From JAQCEJ01 sp040881995 (lineage in GTDB: Bacteria; Planctomycetota; Planctomycetia; Planctomycetales; Planctomycetaceae), in assembly GCA_040881995.1 (NCBI GenBank), contig JBBECD010000204.1, positions 1-64,000 of the forward strand: a DNA stretch of 64,000 bases, read 5' to 3'. The notes below the pieces were generated by a model that was given only the letters and a program-made list of their open reading frames with translations, did no database searches and had not been told where the DNA came from. Shown piece after piece: positions 7,417 to 16,322 of this stretch. Made by a program: the position numbers and the translations under genes. Position 1 is the first letter of the stretch, and each line of letters opens with the position of its first letter.

Positions 7417-7854
7417 TCAGACCGTCGCGTTCTGCATGATCGCCGGATGTTGCACAAAGGACCAATGCGAATGCGTAATGCGCCATTTTCCGTCGCTCAA
7501 TCGGTAGACTTCCGTGCAATTCCAGTTCGTCAGGAGCTTCTCGCCGCCGGCGTCGTCGGCAATGAAGTTCCACAAGTTATAGCTCAGCACCGCGATATGG
7601 CCGTCATCACTTACGGCGACCTCGGGATTGCGATATTCGCTGCGGACGATATGGGGGTTGCTGTAGAGTTTGAGAATGTGCGCTTCCGCCGCCTTGCGTC
7701 CCACCAGAAGTTTTTCGGTGACAGGGTCGAAATAGGTGATGTCCTCGCTATAGATTTCGAGGTATCCGCTACAATCACCTTTGTTCCATCGCTCGTTTGC
7801 TGAGCGTTCGATACCGAGAATGGTCTGGGCAATTGTGCTCACATCTGCATTCAT
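7417..7854 (-). CDS. SnoaL/NTF2-like protein
   Basis: This 145-residue protein is a single NTF2-fold cone: IERSANERWNKGDCSGYLEIYSEDI near the start, FDPVTEKLLVGRKAAEAHI, then TEVYRLSDGKWRITHSHWSF at the end, all typical of SnoaL/ketosteroid-isomerase-like proteins. The start at 7854 (MNADVS) is chosen because GAGAGGGAC lies just upstream; longer versions of the frame run through repeat DNA. A substrate cannot be deduced. The gene is alone, about 110 bases downstream of promoter copy B. Confidence 0.8.
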   Translation of the reverse strand: MNADVSTIAQTILGIERSANERWNKGDCSGYLEIYSEDITYFDPVTEKLLVGRKAAEAHILKLYSNPHIVRSEYRNPEVAVSDDGHIAVLSYNLWNFIADDAGGEKLLTNWNCTEVYRLSDGKWRITHSHWSFVQHPAIMQNATV

Positions 7855-7963
7855 GTTTGTCCCTCTCAAAGAGCAGGCATGGATGAGGGCGAAGGCGACG
7901 TCCGACGGGCTGCCGATAACTTGAACGTCGGGATTCACGACGTGCAACCCGAGACCCGTAAAC

Positions 7964-7992
7964 ATTACATCACCGTCCCTCGCGTCTGTCAA
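7964..7992 (-). promoter_or_regulatory. Sigma-70 type promoter, duplicated copy B
   Basis: TTGACA (7992-7987), a 17-bp spacer and TGTAAT (7969-7964) on the minus strand drive the SnoaL-like gene at 7854. The surrounding 60 bp match copy A at 7307-7371. Confidence 0.65.
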
Positions 7993-8023
7993 TTCGTCGT
8001 CTTGATCCCGGAGGGAACGGAGA

Positions 8024-8169
8024 AACCCTCTCCCACCGGGAGAGGGTGGTCGCGAAGCGGCCGGGTGAGGGGCGCGTTCGACGTTCGAGCGCGAGCAAGG
8101 ACAAATCGACGTTCTTCCCCGCCCCTCACCCGCCTGCTGCGCAGGCGACCTCTCCCGCGGGGAGAGGTG
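8024..8169. repeat. Dispersed ctctccc/gggagagg inverted-repeat element
   Basis: The segment ctctcccaccgggagagg followed by a gccgggtgaggggcg tail (8030-8070) faces a partly complementary copy cgcccctcacccgcc...cctctcccgcggggagagg (8119-8169). Related pieces occur at 38138-38192 and 56584-56632. It is a dispersed non-coding element. The stretch 7855-8265 holds this, promoter copy B and the repeat at 8228-8267, but no gene. Confidence 0.75.
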
Positions 8170-8227
8170 AAGATTCATCTCGTTCCCAAGCTCTGCTGGG
8201 GGACGCAAGTCTTGGAATGCGGCGGCA

Positions 8228-8267
8228 GCTATCGCCGCGTTCGCGGCTCGGCGGCTCGCGGGAACTC
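8228..8267. repeat. Dispersed GC-rich repeat, copy 2
   Basis: Nearly identical to 34-73. It abuts the 3' end of the PEP-CTERM gene at 8266. Confidence 0.7.
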
Positions 8268-8982
8268 AGTTCCGTTGCCTGCGCCAGAGGCACAGGCCGC
8301 CGCCCAACGCCAGCAGGAGAACGCTAGAGGGTTCCGGCAGGCTGGCCGGGACCGGCACAAACTGAAAATTCGGGCCGAAATTTCTTCCATTCCATTCGTC
8401 CACCGGCATCTCCTCTGTCGGGAAGACCAGGCTGCTGCCAGTCCCCAGCGAACTCATTCTGCCTTGAACGAAATTGATATCCGAATCGACCGTCATGTCG
8501 TCGTCCACCGAAAACCCGACGGCGAACGGATCCGGAAATTCGAGAGGATTTGTTCCGGAAATAATATAGCTTTGCCCCGCCGTCAGAACGGTGGGCGTGA
8601 CTTCGACATAGCGAAAATATCCCCTGATTTCATCGGTGTTAGAGCTGATCACTGGGAGGCCGGCAATGGGGTTGACCGTTCCCGGGCTGACGGAAGCCGA
8701 CACCAGCACATCGCCGTTGGAGCTAAAAATCGCAATCGTATGCGCCGAGGCGAATCCGGGATCGCTGGTAACGCCGATGCGGTCGAACCAACCCAGTTCC
8801 GTCACCATGATCGACGAGTTGGTGGAGAATTCCCATCCGATGTTATAGTCGGCTCCGTTCATGAAACCATTTGAGCGAATATTGACGGCGATGTTGCCTG
8901 CTGAGGCGTGCCTCAAACCCATTTCCAGCAATGTAAAGACCGTGAGAAAGGCAAAAATCATTCGGTATGTCGTGCGGCCCAT
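8266..8982 (-). CDS. PEP-CTERM secreted protein, DUF4082-like
   Basis: The 238-residue protein has a signal peptide (residues 1-28, ending ASAG), a beta-sandwich body (YNIGWEFSTNSSIMVTELGW, HTIAIFSSNGDVLVSASV, VEVTPTVLTAGQSYIISG) similar to DUF4082-type domains, and a C-terminal PEP-CTERM tag: LPEPSSVLLLALGGGLCLW followed by RRQRN. The ATG at 8982 follows aaggaatcata. It should be exported and cleaved by an exosortase. Function is unknown; DUF4082 similarity is judged by eye. Confidence 0.85.
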   Translation of the reverse strand: MGRTTYRMIFAFLTVFTLLEMGLRHASAGNIAVNIRSNGFMNGADYNIGWEFSTNSSIMVTELGWFDRIGVTSDPGFASAHTIAIFSSNGDVLVSASVSPGTVNPIAGLPVISSNTDEIRGYFRYVEVTPTVLTAGQSYIISGTNPLEFPDPFAVGFSVDDDMTVDSDINFVQGRMSSLGTGSSLVFPTEEMPVDEWNGRNFGPNFQFVPVPASLPEPSSVLLLALGGGLCLWRRQRN

Positions 8983-9172
8983 TATGATTCCTTCGTTCTC
9001 AAAAAATATGTTCGAACATGCGCACAGAAAAGGCGTACGATATAGTTTTGAGATCGAATACTTACTTTGTCAATCATCGATGTAGGAAAAATGCGTATCG
9101 CATTAGAAATTATGTTCATGCAAAGGTGTGGCGGACTTCGACGTTAGTGGGCCGGCATTGACGACCGGGAGC

Positions 9173-9264
9173 CGCGAAGACGGGAACAGGTCCAGTTTTC
9201 GGCCATCACACTCCCCGTCCCTCAATCCGCACTCCCGAAAACTGGACTTATCCCCGTCTTCGCG
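9173..9264. repeat. 30-bp terminal inverted repeat element
   Basis: The left arm begins cgcgaagacgggaacaggtc (9173-9202) and the right arm (9235-9264) is its near-perfect reverse complement, separated by 32 bp. Three mismatches lie inside a run of matches. It abuts the stop of the gene at 9267 and may serve as its terminator. The shape fits a miniature transposable element or REP-like hairpin. Confidence 0.7.
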
Positions 9265-9266
9265 TC

Positions 9267-9656
9267 TCATGGTACCCGCACGAGCATATTCGCGTCGCGG
9301 GCCAGACGCCACTTGCCGTCTTGCTTGCGGAGAACCGAGAGCGTATGCCCCGCGCGCTTCATCGGCGGGTTATCGTCGGGAAACGTCACGGTGACCTCGA
9401 GCTTCGTCCACATGAAGGCCCAGTCGCCGAGGATTTGGATTTCTTGAATCTCGCTCTTGCCATCGAACTGCGGTTGCGGCCCATCTCCCGCCGAACTGGA
9501 GGCGGCGAACTCGGCTTTATTCATCGGAGGCCGGCCCGGAATCAGGAATACGACGTCGTCGGTCATCAGGTCGAGCACGGTCTCGGTGTCGCCGGCGCGA
9601 GTGGCGTGCATCCAGGTCGTGACGAGATCGTGGATTTGCTGTTCGTCGGTGGGCAT
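9267..9656 (-). CDS. SgcJ/EcaC-like NTF2-fold protein
   Basis: At 129 residues this matches the SgcJ/EcaC (YybH-like) branch of the NTF2 superfamily: IHDLVTTWMHATRAGDTETV, LMTDDVVFLIPGRPPMNKAEF, a central WAFMWTKLEVTVTF strand and the ending SVLRKQDGKWRLARDANMLV. Proteins of this group are often annotated as oxidoreductases, but no redox chemistry is evident; small-molecule binding is the safest statement. It is the last gene of a four-gene minus-strand run (10582 to 9267) that starts with a glyoxalase-fold gene. Confidence 0.85.
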   Translation of the reverse strand: MPTDEQQIHDLVTTWMHATRAGDTETVLDLMTDDVVFLIPGRPPMNKAEFAASSSAGDGPQPQFDGKSEIQEIQILGDWAFMWTKLEVTVTFPDDNPPMKRAGHTLSVLRKQDGKWRLARDANMLVRVP

Positions 9657-9674
9657 TGCGGTATCCTCATCCGG

Positions 9675-9914
9675 TCATTCGGGCACGCCGCCGCGCACAT
9701 GACGACCAACACTTGCGGCGTTCATCGAATTTGCCGATGGCGGAATCTCGTGTTGAAACATGCGGCGAAGTCGGAGATCGCCGATGATGAATTCATAAGC
9801 CCCAAGTACAAAGAACAACGCCGAGAAGAACAGCGCGGTGTCATCGTGACGAATGAAAACCTGAGACGCAGCACAAAGTACGAAACAGACTACACCGAGG
9901 ATTTTATCGGCCAT
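9675..9914 (-). CDS. Small two-helix membrane protein
   Basis: Starting at MADKIL (9914), the 79-residue product has two hydrophobic segments (ILGVVCFVLCAASQVF and ALFFSALFFVLGAYEF) and a basic tail. The start overlaps the end of the upstream gene by 11 bases, and GGGAAG precedes it, which supports this start and co-translation. No family was recognised. Confidence 0.55.
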   Translation of the reverse strand: MADKILGVVCFVLCAASQVFIRHDDTALFFSALFFVLGAYEFIIGDLRLRRMFQHEIPPSANSMNAASVGRHVRGGVPE

Positions 9915-10140
9915 ATTGGACTTCCCTATGGTCAGGAACTGTGTTGCCCGCATCTTTCCACCGCGAGACCGCTTCTTCGACAATTCTCCGAATCCGCTCA
10001 AAATGCTGCTCCATGGCCGCGCGATTCTTCGCGCGTACGTCTTCTCCCGCTTCGTGGATCAATTCCGCAAGGTGTTCTTCACCCGCGTCGGGATCGTAGG
10101 CTTCCGAGTCGCCGTTCACGTTGCTGGTCTTTTGACTCAT
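9904..10140 (-). CDS. Small acidic helical protein, unknown
   Basis: This 78-residue protein starts at MSQKTS one base after the stop of the VOC gene (10142) and overlaps the next gene at its 3' end, so it sits inside an operon. It is mostly helical and charged (EHLAELIHEAGEDVRAKNRA, then FERIRRIVEEAVSRWKDAG), with no membrane segment. Function unknown; a small binding partner of one of its operon neighbours is possible. Confidence 0.55.
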   Translation of the reverse strand: MSQKTSNVNGDSEAYDPDAGEEHLAELIHEAGEDVRAKNRAAMEQHFERIRRIVEEAVSRWKDAGNTVPDHREVQYGR

Positions 10141-10141
10141 G

Positions 10142-10582
10142 TTATCCCCCGCCTTCCGGCGTCTTGCCGTCCCACCACGCTCCCGGGCGGTACGTGCCGA
10201 AGTACCAGACGTGGCCTTCGGGGTCGGTCGCCATGTAGCCGCGCGAACCGTAATCTTCGTCCTGCAATTCTCGCGTGATGACCGCGCCGGCGGCTTTCGC
10301 CTGTTCGTAATGGGCATCGGGATCGTCGATGCGGATGCAAAGCCCCTGACTCACGCCGGGCAGGCCGCGCGGGCTGACGTGTCCCGTTTCGGGCTTGGGA
10401 GAGGAAACCATGATCACGCCCGAGCCGAGACTCAGTTCGGAATGCATGACGGTATCGTTGGGGCCATCGACAATCAATCGTGTGGTAAAACCGAACGCAC
10501 GGCACAACCAGTCGATCGCCGCGCGAGGATCGTTGTAGGTGAGCGTCGGATAAATGTCGCCCACGGCGGGAAACGTCGTCAT
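10142..10582 (-). CDS. VOC (glyoxalase/bleomycin-resistance) family protein
   Basis: The 146-residue protein has two paired beta-alpha-beta halves of the vicinal-oxygen-chelate fold, in the PhnB-like group: YPTLTYNDPRAAIDWLCRAF at the start and MATDPEGHVWYFGTY at the end. Candidate metal ligands are His in VMHSELSLG and Glu/His near the end, but the substrate is not evident. The ATG at 10582 follows GAGGAGG, an excellent ribosome-binding site. It heads a four-gene operon and is divergent from the P-type ATPase gene at 10751. Confidence 0.88.
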   Translation of the reverse strand: MTTFPAVGDIYPTLTYNDPRAAIDWLCRAFGFTTRLIVDGPNDTVMHSELSLGSGVIMVSSPKPETGHVSPRGLPGVSQGLCIRIDDPDAHYEQAKAAGAVITRELQDEDYGSRGYMATDPEGHVWYFGTYRPGAWWDGKTPEGGG

Positions 10583-10616
10583 GATGCGGACCTCCTCAAA
10601 AGAATGTTCTGCTTCA

Positions 10617-10645
10617 ATTATACTCTGCGCCGTCCCCCTGCGGAA
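10617..10645 (-). promoter_or_regulatory. Probable promoter of the VOC operon
   Basis: A perfect -10 box TATAAT (10622-10617 on the minus strand) has a weak -35 TTCCGC 17 bp upstream. The start would lie about 28 nt before the VOC ATG. Confidence 0.5.
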
Positions 10646-10750
10646 GATCGCCAAAGAGTCCTGTACTTCGGAATCGCAGCGACTACAATGCGGCCAGTTG
10701 ATACCATCCACCGCAGCATCACGACCGACACCGTATTGAAACGACAACGA

Positions 10751-13459
10751 ATGATCTCCACCCCCTGGGCGATATCCGCAGACGACCTTGCGGCGGAACT
10801 GCAAACCGACGCTGAGACCGGCTTGACCTCCGCCGAAGCGGAAAAACGTCTCGCCGAGCATGGTCCCAATCAGCTTGAAGATAAAGAGCGAGCCCATGCG
10901 TTGCGGCTGTTTCTGGGACAGTTCGCCAATTTGATGATCGGCCTCTTGGTCGTCGCGGGGGTTATCAGTGCGGTGCTGGGGGACTGGGCCGACTCGATTC
11001 TCATTCTGTTGATCGTGCTGGCGAATGCGGTTATCGGTTTCCTGCAAGAATGGCGCGCCGAAGAGAGTTTGAACGCGCTGATGAACATGACGCGGCCGAG
11101 TTGCCGGGTCTGGCGCGACGGCGCGTTGACCGAACGTCCCGTGGTCGATCTCGTGCCGGGCGACGTCATCGATCTGGCTGGCGGCGATTTTGTTCCCGCC
11201 GATGCCAGGTTGGCGAGTGCATCGAATCTCGAATGCGACGAAGCGCCGCTCACCGGTGAATCGCTTCCCGTCGATAAAACCGTCGCGGCACTCCCGGCGG
11301 AGACCGTCCTCCCCGAACGGACGTCGATGGTCTTTTCGGGAACGGCGGTGCTCCGCGGCAAAGGTCACGCCATTGTGACGACGACCGGCATGAACACCGA
11401 ACTCGGCACAATCGCCTCGCTGCTCGGACGGACCGAAGACGTGCAGACGCCGCTGCAAAAGCGACTGACGCAGTTGTCGCGGCAGCTCGCGGTGATCGTG
11501 CTGGCGATCTGTCTGCTGATTTTCGTCGTCGGCGTGTTGCGGGAACCCTCCGGGGCTTGGACGTCCAAACTCTTCACCGACATGCTGATGGTGGCGGTCA
11601 GTCTCGCGGTGGCGGCGATTCCCGAAGGATTGCCCGCCGTAATCACCATCACGCTGGCGCTCGGTTCGCAGAAGATGGCCGCGCGGAATGCGATCATTCG
11701 CCGGCTCGCGGCGGTGGAAACGCTCGGTTCGGTTGACATCATCTGCAGCGACAAAACCGGCACGCTCACGCAAAACCGCATGACCGTCGTCGAACTGCTC
11801 CCCGGCCGCGACGACGACGAAGGGATACGAGAACTGCTCGTCGCCGGCGCGCTGTGCAACGATGCCGCGGCGTCGGCGGAAGGGGACTGGATCGGCAGCG
11901 CGACTGAGACGGCCCTGTTGCGCGCGGCGGCGGAATCGGGTCTCGACGTCGCCAAGCTGCGAGCATCGCAACCACGGCTCGACGAAATCCCGTTCAGTTC
12001 CGAACGCAAGCGGATGGCGGTGCTGTACATCGGCGAGCACATGGCGGCGTTGTATCCGGGGGAAGGGGGAACGCACCGCGTGCTCGTGAAAGGGGCCGCC
12101 GAACGAATTCTCGCGCGGTGCCGGCACGTCCGGCAGAGGGATGCACTCATCGCCATGGACGACGCACAACAGACGATCTGGGAAGACAAACTCCGTCGTC
12201 TGACCGAACGGGGCTACCGCGTGCTGGCGCTCGCCGAGCGAAGCTGGCCCGCGGCGACGTTCGCCGAATTCGATGAAGACCCCGAGACGAATCTCTGCCT
12301 GCTGGGTTTGGTGGCCATCAACGATCCGCCGCGGCCGGAAGTGAAACTTTCGATTGCAGAATGCCGGTCGGCGGGCATCCGGCCGGTGATGATTACGGGA
12401 GATCATCAAGTCACGGCGAGCGCGATCGCCGAGAGCCTGGGACTGCGGACGGAATCCGACGCGGTTATCAACGGCGGGGAACTGGAACGCATGACCGACG
12501 ACGAGCTGCGCGAAAAAGTTCCGCAGGTCTCGGTGTTCGCCCGCGTCTCTCCCGAGCACAAGCTCCGCATCGTGCAGGCGTATCAATCGCAGGGTCACGT
12601 CGCCGCGATGACGGGGGACGGCGTGAACGACGCCCCGGCTCTCAAGCAGGCGTCGATCGGGGTGGCGATGGGCATCACCGGCACCGACGTCGCCAAAGGG
12701 GCCGCCGACATGGTGCTCGCCGACGACAACTTCGCCACGATCGTCGCCGCCGTTGAAGAGGGCCGCGTCGTGTACGACAACATTCGCAAGTTCGTCGGTT
12801 ACTTGCTGACGGCGAACACCGGCGAGATTCTCGCGATCGTCGTCGCGATTCTGGCGGGGTTTCCCATTCCGCTGCTGCCGATCCACATTCTGTGGATCAA
12901 TCTCGTCACCGACGGATTGCCGGCGCTGGCGCTCGGTTTCGAGCGGGGCGAACCCGACATCATGAAACGCCGGCCGCGGCGTCAGCGGGAAAGCTTGTTT
13001 TCCGGCGGTCTCGGCACGCAGATCTTCGTCTTTGGAACTTGGATGGGTTTGTCGAGCGTTATCCTCTTTAAGCTGATGTTGTTGGACGTCGGCCTCTTTA
13101 CGATGCCCGCCGACGAATCGCAGAAGATCGATTACGCGCGGTCGATGGTCTTCCTGGTGCTGGCGATGTCGCAACTGTTTTACGTCCTCGCCTTGCGGTC
13201 GTCGAAACAGACGTTGTGGGAACTCGGCGTCTGGTCGAACTGGCGCTTGGCCGCTGCCGTGGCGTTGGGAGCGGCGCTGCAGATTGCTATATTATACGTC
13301 GAACCTTTGCAAAAGGTTTTTCACACGCAGGCGTTGTCGCTGCGCGATCTGGCGGTCGGCCTGATCGTCTCGGCGACGTCGTTCGTGTTCTTGGAATGCT
13401 GGAAACTCATTCAACGCACGCGGGCCGCGATCGCCGGATCGTCCGCGGAGACCCATTGA
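10751..13459 (+). CDS. P-type Ca2+-ATPase, SERCA-like (type IIA)
   Basis: This 902-residue membrane pump begins MISTPWAISADDLAAEL; upstream in-frame sequence belongs to the opposite-strand VOC gene. It has the actuator motif LTGES, the phosphorylated Asp334 in ICSDKTGTLT, the hinge MTGDGVNDAPALK and about ten membrane helices. Cation-site residues match the animal sarcoplasmic Ca2+ pump: PEGLPA in M4, NTGE in M5 (SERCA Asn768/Glu771) and NLVTD in M6 (Asn796, Thr799, Asp800). Calcium or manganese export is therefore likely. A second, diverged P-type ATPase follows 64 bases later, and a stress protein after that. Confidence 0.93.
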   Translation: MISTPWAISADDLAAELQTDAETGLTSAEAEKRLAEHGPNQLEDKERAHALRLFLGQFANLMIGLLVVAGVISAVLGDWADSILILLIVLANAVIGFLQEWRAEESLNALMNMTRPSCRVWRDGALTERPVVDLVPGDVIDLAGGDFVPADARLASASNLECDEAPLTGESLPVDKTVAALPAETVLPERTSMVFSGTAVLRGKGHAIVTTTGMNTELGTIASLLGRTEDVQTPLQKRLTQLSRQLAVIVLAICLLIFVVGVLREPSGAWTSKLFTDMLMVAVSLAVAAIPEGLPAVITITLALGSQKMAARNAIIRRLAAVETLGSVDIICSDKTGTLTQNRMTVVELLPGRDDDEGIRELLVAGALCNDAAASAEGDWIGSATETALLRAAAESGLDVAKLRASQPRLDEIPFSSERKRMAVLYIGEHMAALYPGEGGTHRVLVKGAAERILARCRHVRQRDALIAMDDAQQTIWEDKLRRLTERGYRVLALAERSWPAATFAEFDEDPETNLCLLGLVAINDPPRPEVKLSIAECRSAGIRPVMITGDHQVTASAIAESLGLRTESDAVINGGELERMTDDELREKVPQVSVFARVSPEHKLRIVQAYQSQGHVAAMTGDGVNDAPALKQASIGVAMGITGTDVAKGAADMVLADDNFATIVAAVEEGRVVYDNIRKFVGYLLTANTGEILAIVVAILAGFPIPLLPIHILWINLVTDGLPALALGFERGEPDIMKRRPRRQRESLFSGGLGTQIFVFGTWMGLSSVILFKLMLLDVGLFTMPADESQKIDYARSMVFLVLAMSQLFYVLALRSSKQTLWELGVWSNWRLAAAVALGAALQIAILYVEPLQKVFHTQALSLRDLAVGLIVSATSFVFLECWKLIQRTRAAIAGSSAETH

Positions 13460-13523
13460 AGAAAGCCGAAGCGATGACCGATGCTCAACACCCCTACTGG
13501 CACGCCACCGAAGCGACAACAAT

Positions 13524-16202
13524 ATGATCTCATCCCCTTGGTCGATTTCCTTAGATGATCTTGCGACGGAACTGCAAACCGACCGATCGTCGGGACTGAC
13601 GACAGCGGAAGCCGAAAAGCGGCTGGCTCGATATGGACGCAATCAGCTTCCCGAGAAGGGGCCGACTCCGCTGTGGTTCATCGTTCTGCGCCAGTTTGCC
13701 AGTCCGCTGATTTACATTCTGGTCGCCGCCGCGGTGGTCTCGGTGTTGATCGGTGACGTGAAGGACGCGGGTTTCATCGCCGCCGTGCTGTTCATCAACG
13801 CCGTGATCGGGGCGTACCAGGAATCGCAGGCCGAGAGAAGCTCTTATGCCCTGCGCAAGCTGATGCGCATGCAGGCCCAGGTGGAGCGCGACGGCGAAGT
13901 GCGCGAAATTATGGCCGACGAAGTGGTTCCCGGCGACGTCGTATGGCTCGAGTCGGGCAATCGGGTGGCCGCCGATATCCGACTGTTGTCGACTTTGGGC
14001 GTGGAGATCGACGAATCGCTGTTGACCGGCGAATCGATGGCCGTTACTAAGGACGCCGAATGGAGGGGAGACAAAGACGTCACGTTGGCCGATCGTCAGA
14101 ATATGGCATTTGCAGGCTCGATGGTGGCGCGGGGCCGCGCGAAGGGGATTGTCGTCGCCACGGGAACCGAAACGCACGTGGGGCAACTCGCGCTCGACGT
14201 GATGGGGACCGGCGGCGGGAAACCCCCGTTGCTGGCCCGCATGGAACGGTTTACCAATCACGTCGCCATCGGAACCGTCGCAGCTTCCGCCCTGATCGGC
14301 GGAATGGGGTACGTCATCTGGAACTACACGGTGGTGGAGACGTTCTTTTTAGTGGTTGCGCTGGCGGTATCGGCGATTCCCGAAGGGCTGCCGGTCGCGA
14401 TGACGGTCGCTCTGGCGGTGGCCACCAGTCGCATGGCCAAGCGCAACGTGATCGTGCGCCGCCTGACGGCGGTCGAGGGGCTGGGAAGTTGCACGCTGAT
14501 TGCAACCGATAAAACGGGAACCCTCACCTGCAACGAGTTGACCGTGCGCGAGGTGAAACTCAACGGCGGCGCGGTCTACCACGCGACGGGTGAGGGATTT
14601 TCTCCCCGGGGGGAAGTCCTGTTTGAAGGAAAAGCCGTCGACCACACCGCCGACGTTCAACTGACGAACACAATTCGGGCCGCGGTGTTGTGCAACGAAG
14701 CCGACCTCCACCATTCCGACGGAGACTGGGTCTGGCGCGGCGATGCGGTCGACGTGGCGATACTGAGCCTGGGGCAGAAATTGGGACTTTCGCGAGAAAC
14801 GCAACTCGATCGTTCTCCGCGGGTCAACCAGATTCCGTTCGAGTCCGAACGCCAGTTTTCGGCGTCGTTCCATCATCGCGGCGAAGGGACCGATGTCTTT
14901 GTGAAAGGCGCGCCCGAGCGCGTGATGGACATGTGCGCGACGAACCTTTCGGCCGCCGATCGCCAGCATCTCGAGTCGGCGGCGCTCGACATCGCGAAAC
15001 GCGGCTTGCGCGTGATTGCCGTCGCCGGCGGACACATTTCGCAGCCGATCTCGTCGTCGGATGTGCCTCCGCAACCGGACGATTTGAAACTGCTGGGATT
15101 TCTGGGAATGATCGACCCGTTGCGGCCCGGTGCCCGCGAAGCGGTCGCCGACTGTCATTCGGCGGGAGTCGAAGTGACGATGGTGACGGGCGATCATCGC
15201 GTTACAGCTTTGGCGATCGCCCGCGATCTCGGCCTGGCCGATCGCGACGACCAGGTGATGACCGCGGTCGAACTGGCGGGAAAATCGGACGACGAACTCG
15301 CCGACGCCGTCGGCCGCATTCGCGTGTTTGCCCGCGTCACGCCGCGTCAGAAGCTCGATATCGTCAACGCGGCCCGCCGCGCCGGCCACTTCGTCGCGGT
15401 GACCGGCGACGGGGTGAACGATGCGCCGGCGATGCGTGCGGCGAACATCGGCGTAGCGATGGGCAAGGCCGGCACCGACGTGGCGCGAGAGGCGGCCGAA
15501 CTGGTTATCAGCGACGACAATTTCAGTTCCATCGTGGGAGGGATCGAAGAGGGACGCATCGCGTATGACAATATCCGCAAAGTGATTTTCTTGCTGGTGT
15601 CGATGGGGGCGGCCGAACTGGTCATGGTTCTGTTGTCGGTGATCACCGGGTTGCCCGTCCCGCTGCTGCCGGTGCAACTCTTATGGCTGAACCTCGTGAC
15701 CAACGGAATTCAAGGCGTGGCTTTGGCGTTCGAGCCGGGAGAAGGGGACAGCCTGCAACGCAAACCGCGTCCGCCCGGCGAACCGGTCTTCAACCGCTTG
15801 ATGATCGAACGAATCGCCGTGTCGGTGTTCGTCGTGGGCGTCGGGGGGTTCCTGGTATTTGCCGTCGCCAAGTGGCTCGATTGGTCCGACGCCGATGCGC
15901 GAAACCTGCTGCTGCTGGTGATGGTGTTGTTCGAAAACTTCCACGTGGGAAACTGCCGGTCGGAGACGAAGTCGGCGTTCGCGTTGTCGCCGCTTCGCAG
16001 CCCCGTTTTATTCTTCGGTACGCTCGGCGCATTTCTCGTGCACGTGGCCGGCATGTACATTCCCTTCTTGCAGGATCTCCTGGCCACCCATCCGATCGAT
16101 TTGAAGATGTGGTGCGTGGCGATCGGCGTCAGCGTGCTCGTTGTCCCTGCCATCGAACTGCATAAGTGGTGGTCCGCCAGGCAAACGGCGGCTGTCGCAT
16201 AA
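13524..16202 (+). CDS. P-type cation ATPase of unknown specificity
   Basis: The 892-residue protein is homologous to the preceding pump, with the same opening (WSISLDDLATELQTD), LTGES, phosphorylated Asp329 in IATDKTGTLT, and VTGDGVNDAPAMR. Its ion pocket differs: M5 reads SMGAAE in place of NTGE and M6 reads NLVTN in place of NLVTD, so the counterpart of SERCA Asp800 is Asn. The Glu of M4 (PEGLP) and of M5 remain. It is thus unlikely to be a standard two-site Ca2+ pump. The two genes probably arose by old duplication and form an operon with the stress protein at 16323. Confidence 0.9.
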   Translation: MISSPWSISLDDLATELQTDRSSGLTTAEAEKRLARYGRNQLPEKGPTPLWFIVLRQFASPLIYILVAAAVVSVLIGDVKDAGFIAAVLFINAVIGAYQESQAERSSYALRKLMRMQAQVERDGEVREIMADEVVPGDVVWLESGNRVAADIRLLSTLGVEIDESLLTGESMAVTKDAEWRGDKDVTLADRQNMAFAGSMVARGRAKGIVVATGTETHVGQLALDVMGTGGGKPPLLARMERFTNHVAIGTVAASALIGGMGYVIWNYTVVETFFLVVALAVSAIPEGLPVAMTVALAVATSRMAKRNVIVRRLTAVEGLGSCTLIATDKTGTLTCNELTVREVKLNGGAVYHATGEGFSPRGEVLFEGKAVDHTADVQLTNTIRAAVLCNEADLHHSDGDWVWRGDAVDVAILSLGQKLGLSRETQLDRSPRVNQIPFESERQFSASFHHRGEGTDVFVKGAPERVMDMCATNLSAADRQHLESAALDIAKRGLRVIAVAGGHISQPISSSDVPPQPDDLKLLGFLGMIDPLRPGAREAVADCHSAGVEVTMVTGDHRVTALAIARDLGLADRDDQVMTAVELAGKSDDELADAVGRIRVFARVTPRQKLDIVNAARRAGHFVAVTGDGVNDAPAMRAANIGVAMGKAGTDVAREAAELVISDDNFSSIVGGIEEGRIAYDNIRKVIFLLVSMGAAELVMVLLSVITGLPVPLLPVQLLWLNLVTNGIQGVALAFEPGEGDSLQRKPRPPGEPVFNRLMIERIAVSVFVVGVGGFLVFAVAKWLDWSDADARNLLLLVMVLFENFHVGNCRSETKSAFALSPLRSPVLFFGTLGAFLVHVAGMYIPFLQDLLATHPIDLKMWCVAIGVSVLVVPAIELHKWWSARQTAAVA

Positions 16203-16210
16203 CCGAATCG

Positions 16211-16250
16211 ACCCGTTGAGCCGTTTAGTCGGCTACGGGTTTCCATTTTT
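16211..16250 (+). terminator. Rho-independent terminator after the second ATPase
   Basis: acccgt-tg-agccg pairs with cggct-acgggt across a short ttta loop, then ttccattttt. It lies 9 bases after the ATPase stop and before the stress-protein gene. Confidence 0.6.
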
Positions 16251-16322
16251 GCAGCGACGTGTTAGAACATGAATCATGTGCGTGACGCCGGCATCCAACG
16301 CGACAATGGAAAGTGAAACAAT

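Noticed and set aside
10142..13174. A 1010-residue open frame on the minus strand opposite the first P-type ATPase
   Set aside because: Only its last 146 codons (the VOC gene) look like protein; the rest is a GC-rich shadow of the ATPase gene.
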